The notes under the pieces: generated by a model
The model's database searches: none
What the model was told of the DNA's origin: nothing
What the model saw: the letters and a program-made list of their open reading frames with translations, nothing else
From: Burkholderia sp. Bp9142
GTDB taxonomy: Bacteria; Pseudomonadota; Gammaproteobacteria; Burkholderiales; Burkholderiaceae
NCBI RefSeq assembly: GCF_003853415.1
Contig: NZ_QTPP01000030.1
Coordinates: forward strand, 1 to 64,000
Direction: 5' to 3'
Length of the DNA stretch: 64,000 nt
Position numbers and translations under genes: made by a program
Part shown: piece after piece, positions 59,456 through 64,000 of the stretch
Layout of the letters: every line of letters starts with the position of its first letter
How positions within the stretch are numbered: position 1 is the stretch's first letter

Positions 59456-60505
59456 TCAGGGCAGCTTCGCGATGCGCTCGACGAGCGTCGTGTAGAAGCG
59501 GTCCGCATCGACCTCGTTGATCCACGTCGCGTTCGCCGCCCGGCCACTGCGCCCGTTCCAGTCGACCACCGTCTCGCCGAGCGTCCACTGCCCGGTCGTC
59601 TCCACCACGACGTTCACCTTGCGACCGGTGAACAGCGTCGGATCGACGAGATAGCCGACTGCCGTCGGGTCGTACATCGGTGCGTCGTCGACACCACGAC
59701 GCTTCTTGTTGTACGCGAGCTCGGCGTCCATGATGTCGGCGACGATCGCGCCGCAGCGGTTGCCGAGCGCGCGGAACGGCGCGACGCGCGCCGGCGTGAT
59801 CGGCGCCTTCACCGCGACGTCGCGCGGCAGCACGACGATCGGCACGCCACTGCCGAACACGACTTCGGCCGCCTGCGGATCGACATAGATGTTGAATTCG
59901 GCGGCCGGCGTGATGTTGCCGCGCTCGAAGAACGCGCCGCCCATCAGCACGATTTCGCGCAACGCGCCGCGGGTCTGCGGTGCCTCGACCAGCGCGGTCG
60001 CGATGTTCGTCAGCGGGCCGAGCGCACACAGCGTCACGCTATTCGGCGCTGCCCGGCTCAGCGTATCGACGAGATACGACACCGCGTGGCCGGGCGCGAG
60101 CGGCGCGCGCGGGTCGTGCAGCGCGACGCCTTCGAGGCCGGTCTTGCCGTGCACGTTCGCGGCCGTCACGAGCTCGCGCACGAGCGGGCGCGGGCAGCCC
60201 GCGTAGACCGGCAGCGTCTTCGTGCGGCCGGCCCAGTCGCGGATGATCCGCGCATTGCGTTCGGTCAGGTCGAGCGGCACGTTGCCTGCCACGGCGGTCA
60301 GCGCGTGCACGTCGAGGCGGTCCTGCGCGCCCAGCGCGAACAGGATCGCGATGGCGTCGTCCTGCCCCGGGTCGGTATCGATGATCACCGTGCGGCGCGC
60401 GGCGTCGCCGGCCGCGAACGCGCCCGTTTCGGGCAGCAGCGCGGTGCCGGCCAGCGCGGCGGACAGTTTCAGGAAGGTGCGGCGGGATGCGATCGGATGG
60501 GTCAT
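59456..60505 (-). CDS. Tat-exported nucleoside hydrolase
   Basis: 349 residues from ATG at 60505. Signal peptide with twin arginine (SRRTFLKLSAALAGTALL), cut near AFA, so the enzyme should act in the periplasm. Nucleoside hydrolase core: VIIDTDPGQDDAIAILFAL (calcium-binding DxDxxxDD), NVHGKTGLEG, VTLCALGPLTNIATAL, EIVLMGGAFFERGNITPAAEFNIYVDP (NxxxD) and YDPTAVGYLVDP. It splits nucleosides into base and ribose. Most bacterial homologues are cytoplasmic, so export is notable. It follows the porin gene by 12 bases on the same strand. Confidence 0.9.
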   Translation of the reverse strand: MTHPIASRRTFLKLSAALAGTALLPETGAFAAGDAARRTVIIDTDPGQDDAIAILFALGAQDRLDVHALTAVAGNVPLDLTERNARIIRDWAGRTKTLPVYAGCPRPLVRELVTAANVHGKTGLEGVALHDPRAPLAPGHAVSYLVDTLSRAAPNSVTLCALGPLTNIATALVEAPQTRGALREIVLMGGAFFERGNITPAAEFNIYVDPQAAEVVFGSGVPIVVLPRDVAVKAPITPARVAPFRALGNRCGAIVADIMDAELAYNKKRRGVDDAPMYDPTAVGYLVDPTLFTGRKVNVVVETTGQWTLGETVVDWNGRSGRAANATWINEVDADRFYTTLVERIAKLP

Positions 60506-60517
60506 GGTCGGTCGGGC

Positions 60518-61630
60518 TCAGAAAACGTGCCGGACGCCAAGCGTCGCCATCATCTGGCGCGTGCCGGTCGAGCGTGCGTACGCGAAGATCTGCGCATGGT
60601 CCGCGTCGCCAGCCGCCTGCTGCGCAATCACCGTCAGCGCGACGTCGGTGCGTTTCGACAGGAAGTAATCGGCCTGCAGGTTCACCTGGTGCCATTTCGG
60701 CCGCTTGTCGATCACGTCGTACTTGCCGTTCGTGAACGCATACGCGGCGCCGAGAAAGAGCTGCGGCGTCATCGTGTAGACGACGTTCACGCCGAGGTTC
60801 TGCAAGTGCAGGTGCGAATTGTCGAGGTAATCGTAGCGCACGTCGGTGAACATCGCCGCGAACTGCGCGCGGCCGATCGTATAGAAGCCGCCCGTGCCCG
60901 CGATCCGCTGCCGGCTGGCATAAGCCGCCGGCGTCATCGCGCTCTTGCTGAAGATCAGCAGCGGCGACGCATAGTCGTTCGCGATCGCGCCGTCCTGGTT
61001 CGTCGCGCTGTACGGGTGGTTGTACTGCGCGTAGACCGCGCTCCAGCGCAGCGGGCCACGCTCGTAGCCGAGGCCGAAGCTGTATGCGCTGTTGTTCGCG
61101 AAGCCCGTCGCATTGCTGAAGCCGTACAGCGCCGTGAACTTCAGCCCGTAGTAGACGGGGCTCACGTACTTCACCGAGTTCTGCACGCGGATGTCGTTGT
61201 AGCCGTTGTCGTTGTCGCCGATGTTCACGCCGTTGCTCGCGATGATCACGGGCCCGATGTAGTCGTGGATCGCGTCGTACTGGCGGCCGAAGGTCAGCGA
61301 CCCGTAGGTGCGGTCGGCGAGGCCGACGTAGGCCATGCGCCCGAACTCGCGGCCGTTCTGCGCGGCCGTGCCCGTCATCACGTTGAAGCCGTTCTCGAGC
61401 TGGAAGATCGCCGACAGCCCCTGCCCGAGGTCCTCCTTGCCCTTCAGCCCCCAGCGCGGGTTCTGGTTCGTGCCGGACAGCGCCTGCCAGGCGTTCTTGC
61501 CGCCCTGGTTGGTCGCGTACCCGACGCCGGCCGAGATGAGACCGTACAGCGTGATGCTGCCTTGCGCACCGGCATGGGTCGCGAAGGCGCCGAGCATCGC
61601 GAGCGGAGCGAGCTTGTAGAGAGTTTTCAT
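60518..61630 (-). CDS. General porin next to nucleoside hydrolase
   Basis: 370 residues from ATG at 61630. Signal peptide (KLAPLAMLGAFATHAGA), then QGSITLYGLISAGVGYATNQ, NPRWGLKGKEDLGQGLSAIFQLENGF, NGREFGRMAYVGLAD, LTFGRQYDAIHDYIGP, and a last strand MATLGVRHVF ending in Phe. Outer-membrane porin of the same superfamily as those at 24893 and 45062 but clearly diverged from both. It is the first gene of a porin-nucleoside hydrolase operon, so it may favour nucleosides. Confidence 0.92.
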   Translation of the reverse strand: MKTLYKLAPLAMLGAFATHAGAQGSITLYGLISAGVGYATNQGGKNAWQALSGTNQNPRWGLKGKEDLGQGLSAIFQLENGFNVMTGTAAQNGREFGRMAYVGLADRTYGSLTFGRQYDAIHDYIGPVIIASNGVNIGDNDNGYNDIRVQNSVKYVSPVYYGLKFTALYGFSNATGFANNSAYSFGLGYERGPLRWSAVYAQYNHPYSATNQDGAIANDYASPLLIFSKSAMTPAAYASRQRIAGTGGFYTIGRAQFAAMFTDVRYDYLDNSHLHLQNLGVNVVYTMTPQLFLGAAYAFTNGKYDVIDKRPKWHQVNLQADYFLSKRTDVALTVIAQQAAGDADHAQIFAYARSTGTRQMMATLGVRHVF

Positions 61631-61793
61631 GCGGGTCGTGTGGTCGATGGTGGCCCAGGCGCGGCAGGGTTCCGCGAAACTGGACGCCACTATACGAACC
61701 GCGGCCGGATAATAAAAGTTTGCTTTTCTTATGTCTCAATAAAACGAATTTATTCTCATCCTTGCGTCTCCCGCGCTGACGGACCGGCTGCCG

Positions 61794-63005
61794 TCAGTCC
61801 GCCGTGTCGCCGCTCTTCGGCAGCTTCGACCATGCGTTGCGTCCCGGCGCCGGCGACCAGGCCGGACGCGTCTTGCGCGCGCTGTCGATCACGACCAGGT
61901 AGCGGCCGGCGATCGGCGTGATGTCGCGATCGTGGCGCAGCACCCAGAGCGACTTGCCGGCTTCGACGCGTGCCTGATAGTCGTCGTCGAGAATGCCGTG
62001 CCGGTCGAGGAACGTGTTCAGCGAAGCCGGGATTCGCACGCAACCTTTCGAGTGCCGGATGCCGAGCAGCGGCTCGAGGCGATCGGGGTCGCTCGCGTGC
62101 ATCTGGAAGCGCATCGGCGACGTGCCGCCCTTGCCCCAGCCACGCTCACCGTCCACCCAGCCGAAGTCGTAGATGCGCATGTCGCGCTTGCCGTAGCCGC
62201 GAATGCCGTTGTCGTTCGTCGTGCCTTCCGCGCGGAAGTCCATGTTGTCGGGCGAATGATGGAACACGCCGAGCGGCGTCACGAAGTGATCGTACTTGCC
62301 GGGCCAGCCGGTGCCGACCGGCGACGCACCGATGATCAGCCACGCATTGGCCGGCGTCGCGCGGAAGTAGATGAACAGCGCCTGCACGTTCGGCGCGCGG
62401 TCGACCATCGCGACGTACTCGCCGGCCAGGTCGCCGAGGTCCCCATCGGCGAGGGTATTCTGAAGGCGGTCGCCGTACGCGCGCTGTTCGTTCGCGGGCA
62501 CGTTCAGGCGCCGCGTGACTTCCTGCGAGAAGCGCTTGCGCATGTCGATCGCACGCGCGGTCGCGCTCTTCGCTTCCTCGGCGGACAGCGGCGGGTGCCG
62601 GCGCGGCGGGGTCGGCACGGGCGCCTCGGCTTCGCTCGCCGGCGTGCCGGAAGCGGCCGATGCGGGCGATGCGGGCGATGCAGGTGATGCAGCCGACGCC
62701 GGCGATGCAGTGGACGCGGCGGAAGCCCCCGATGCCCCGCTGGCCGGCCACGCATGATGCGCGGCGGATGCCGCGGATGACGGCGCTGCCCCCGCCGGCA
62801 CATGCGCGGGCGAAGCCGGATGCGCGGGCGATACAGTTGATGAGGATGACGTAGCAGTGGACGACGGCACGTCGGACGCGGCAAAGGCTGGCCGCTCGAC
62901 AAGCACGGAGATCGGGAGAGCGGCCGCGAGCCACACGGATGCGGCAGCTGCGAGGATACGGCGACGCGGCTTGGGAACCCGCCGCGCCTGGTCGGAAAAC
63001 GTCAT
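61794..63005 (-). CDS. L,D-transpeptidase (YkuD) with long low-complexity linker
   Basis: 403 residues from ATG at 63005; ATG at 63056 is an alternative. Basic N-terminus, signal or anchor helix (ILAAAASVWLAAALPISVLV), then an Ala/Ser/Pro-rich linker (about 45-130) partly coded by 9-base tandem repeats. The catalytic part has AWLIIGASPVGTGWPGKYDHFVTPLGVF, IRGYGKRDMRIYDFGW and the active-site motif IRHSKGCVRIPASL, followed by a helical tail. YkuD enzymes make 3-3 peptidoglycan cross-links or attach lipoprotein. Periplasmic. Fold confident, exact reaction open. Confidence 0.88.
   Translation of the reverse strand: MTFSDQARRVPKPRRRILAAAASVWLAAALPISVLVERPAFAASDVPSSTATSSSSTVSPAHPASPAHVPAGAAPSSAASAAHHAWPASGASGASAASTASPASAASPASPASPASAASGTPASEAEAPVPTPPRRHPPLSAEEAKSATARAIDMRKRFSQEVTRRLNVPANEQRAYGDRLQNTLADGDLGDLAGEYVAMVDRAPNVQALFIYFRATPANAWLIIGASPVGTGWPGKYDHFVTPLGVFHHSPDNMDFRAEGTTNDNGIRGYGKRDMRIYDFGWVDGERGWGKGGTSPMRFQMHASDPDRLEPLLGIRHSKGCVRIPASLNTFLDRHGILDDDYQARVEAGKSLWVLRHDRDITPIAGRYLVVIDSARKTRPAWSPAPGRNAWSKLPKSGDTAD
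62659..62721. repeat. 9-base tandem repeats in L,D-transpeptidase linker
   Basis: About seven copies of a GATGCGGGC-like unit, the first two perfect, later ones diverged. They code for Ser-Pro-Ala-type triplets on the minus strand. The unit is in frame, so copy changes only alter linker length. Confidence 0.7.
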
Positions 63006-63383
63006 GCGATCGAAGCCATCGGCAAAGCCAGCCGCCGCACGTTGCGAACGGCGCATCTTCCGCACGAGCCATCGATACGCCGAAGGCACGCGTGAGCCCG
63101 GCGCCGACGCCTCTTCGCGGTGGATCCGTTCGCAGTGCAATGCGTTGGGTCCGATGGCGGCTAATGAGTCGTCAGATCTTTCATTCTACCCGCGCGGACA
63201 ACGATCGGCAGGGCCGAACCGCCGGTTTTGCGGCGGTTTTGCGCTTCGTCACGCCTTGTTTCAACTCGTTGCCGCTTGCTTCGCCGCCGCATGGCAGACT
63301 GTTTCGTTGGACATTCCCGGCAACATCACACTGCGGCAATGCGCCCGCATGCCGCACGCGGCACACGAGCGCGCCACCACCGC
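63006..63383. other. 378-base gap between L,D-transpeptidase and MFS gene
   Basis: Should hold the promoter of the minus-strand L,D-transpeptidase. The clearest structure is the plus-strand terminator at 63217. TGCCGC-AC-GCGGCA (63350-63363) is a short inverted repeat past the MFS stop. No gene is supported. Confidence 0.45.
63217..63240 (+). terminator. Plus-strand terminator with no gene upstream
   Basis: AACCGCCG and CGGCGGTT form a perfect 8-bp stem around a 6-base loop and run into TTTT. No plus-strand gene precedes it for more than 3 kb; the minus-strand version has no T-run. Confidence 0.5.
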
Positions 63384-64000
63384 CTACTTCGAAATGGTTT
63401 CGAGCGCGATGCCTTTCGTGCGCGGCCCCATGAAGCCGATCGCGGCCATCACGATCATCATCGCGCCGGCGATGAACGAGAACACGCCGAACGTGCCGAA
63501 GCCCTTCAGCACCGCCGCGATCACGAATGACGAGAAGATCGCCGAGAAGCGGCTCCACGAATAGACGAAGCCTACCGCGCGCGCGCGGATCGACGTCGGG
63601 AACAGTTCGGCCTGGTACGCATGGTAGCTGTACGACATGATGTTGCTCGCGAGCGTGAGACCGATGCCGAGCACGATCAGGAACGCACCCGCCGTCGTCT
63701 GGCTGAACAGCAGCCCGCAGACGACGATCGCCGCCGCCATCGCGACGATCACCGACTTGCGCTCGAAGCGGTCGGCGATCACGAGGCCGATCAGCGGACC
63801 GAGCGGCGCCGCGAGCGCGATCACGCTCGAATACATGAGGCTCGACGTGACCGTGATGCCCTGCTTGATCAGCAGCGTCGGCACCCAGTTCGCGAAGCCG
63901 TAGAAGCCGACCGTCTGGAACACGTTGAAGATCGTCATCATGATCGTGCGGCTGCGATACGGCGGCACCCACATGTCGCGGAAGCTGCCGCGCGGCGGCA
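63384..64000 (-). CDS. MFS transporter, N-terminal part outside window
   Basis: The C-terminal 205 residues or so of a major facilitator carrier; the frame stays open to the window edge. About six helices: TIFNVFQTVGFYGFANWVPTLLIKQG, SSVIALAAPLGPLIGLVIADRFERKSVIV, LIVLGIGLTLASNIMSYSYHAYQAELFPTSIRARAVGFVYSWSRFSAIFSSF and an end MGPRTKGIALETISK. The AELFPTSIRARAVGF text is typical of sugar-porter-like and metabolite:H+ symporters. Substrate not determinable from this half. Confidence 0.88.
   Translation of the reverse strand, partial: PPRGSFRDMWVPPYRSRTIMMTIFNVFQTVGFYGFANWVPTLLIKQGITVTSSLMYSSVIALAAPLGPLIGLVIADRFERKSVIVAMAAAIVVCGLLFSQTTAGAFLIVLGIGLTLASNIMSYSYHAYQAELFPTSIRARAVGFVYSWSRFSAIFSSFVIAAVLKGFGTFGVFSFIAGAMMIVMAAIGFMGPRTKGIALETISK

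Overview
The window looks like a Burkholderia replicon, probably a B. cepacia-complex member and plausibly a secondary chromosome. This is inferred from the roughly 66-68% GC coding style, three Burkholderia-type general porins, four DUF2827 proteins beside a trimeric autotransporter, a liuABCD cluster with a TetR-type regulator, and many catabolic modules each with its own regulator and transporter. No rRNA, tRNA or CRISPR array was recognised.

Region 1 (1-12545) is a surface locus. It holds the C-terminal part of a very Ser/Thr-rich trimeric autotransporter adhesin, an OmpA-like lipoprotein, and three DUF2827 genes with a small DUF4019 gene among them. Two minus-strand genes follow (a hypothetical and an EAL-domain protein), then a low-GC intergenic island with a strong terminator, and a fourth DUF2827 gene. 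DUF2827 proteins carry a C-terminal motif that resembles the donor-binding half of GT-B glycosyltransferases, so this could be an adhesin-glycosylation locus. That is the most interesting hypothesis in the window.

Region 2 (12807-19387) is leucine/isovalerate catabolism (liuD, liuC, liuB, liuA) with a divergent TetR regulator and two operator-like inverted repeats. Region 3 (19451-25984) is vanillate-type O-demethylation: a MarR regulator, vanA, vanB, a second orphan Rieske oxygenase, an aromatic-acid MFS carrier and a porin. Region 4 (26046-30129) holds a small exported protein, a TonB-dependent siderophore receptor behind a Fur-box-like site, and an intact IS481-family element flanked by CTAG duplications. 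Region 5 (30126-38795) is a hexuronate/aldonate module: ManD-type dehydratase, Zn-dehydrogenase, Ldh-2-type reductase and MFS carrier on one strand, fructuronate reductase and a second MFS carrier on the other, with a GntR regulator and a duplicated TACCATGGTA operator between them.

Region 6 (39010-42530) is a periplasmic redox operon: a Tat-exported DsrE-like protein, an orphan ModA-like binding protein, a cytochrome c4-like TsdB and a thiosulfate dehydrogenase-like TsdA. Region 7 (42558-53529) has a secreted beta-propeller protein, a porin, a LysE exporter, a phosphoesterase, an OmpR/EnvZ-type two-component pair, a thioredoxin-like protein and a divergent PaiB/MocR pair. Region 8 (53617-61630) has a class A penicillin-binding protein and a purine-salvage group: adenosine deaminase, NCS2 permease, LysR regulator, Tat-exported nucleoside hydrolase and porin. 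The window ends with an L,D-transpeptidase and a truncated MFS transporter.
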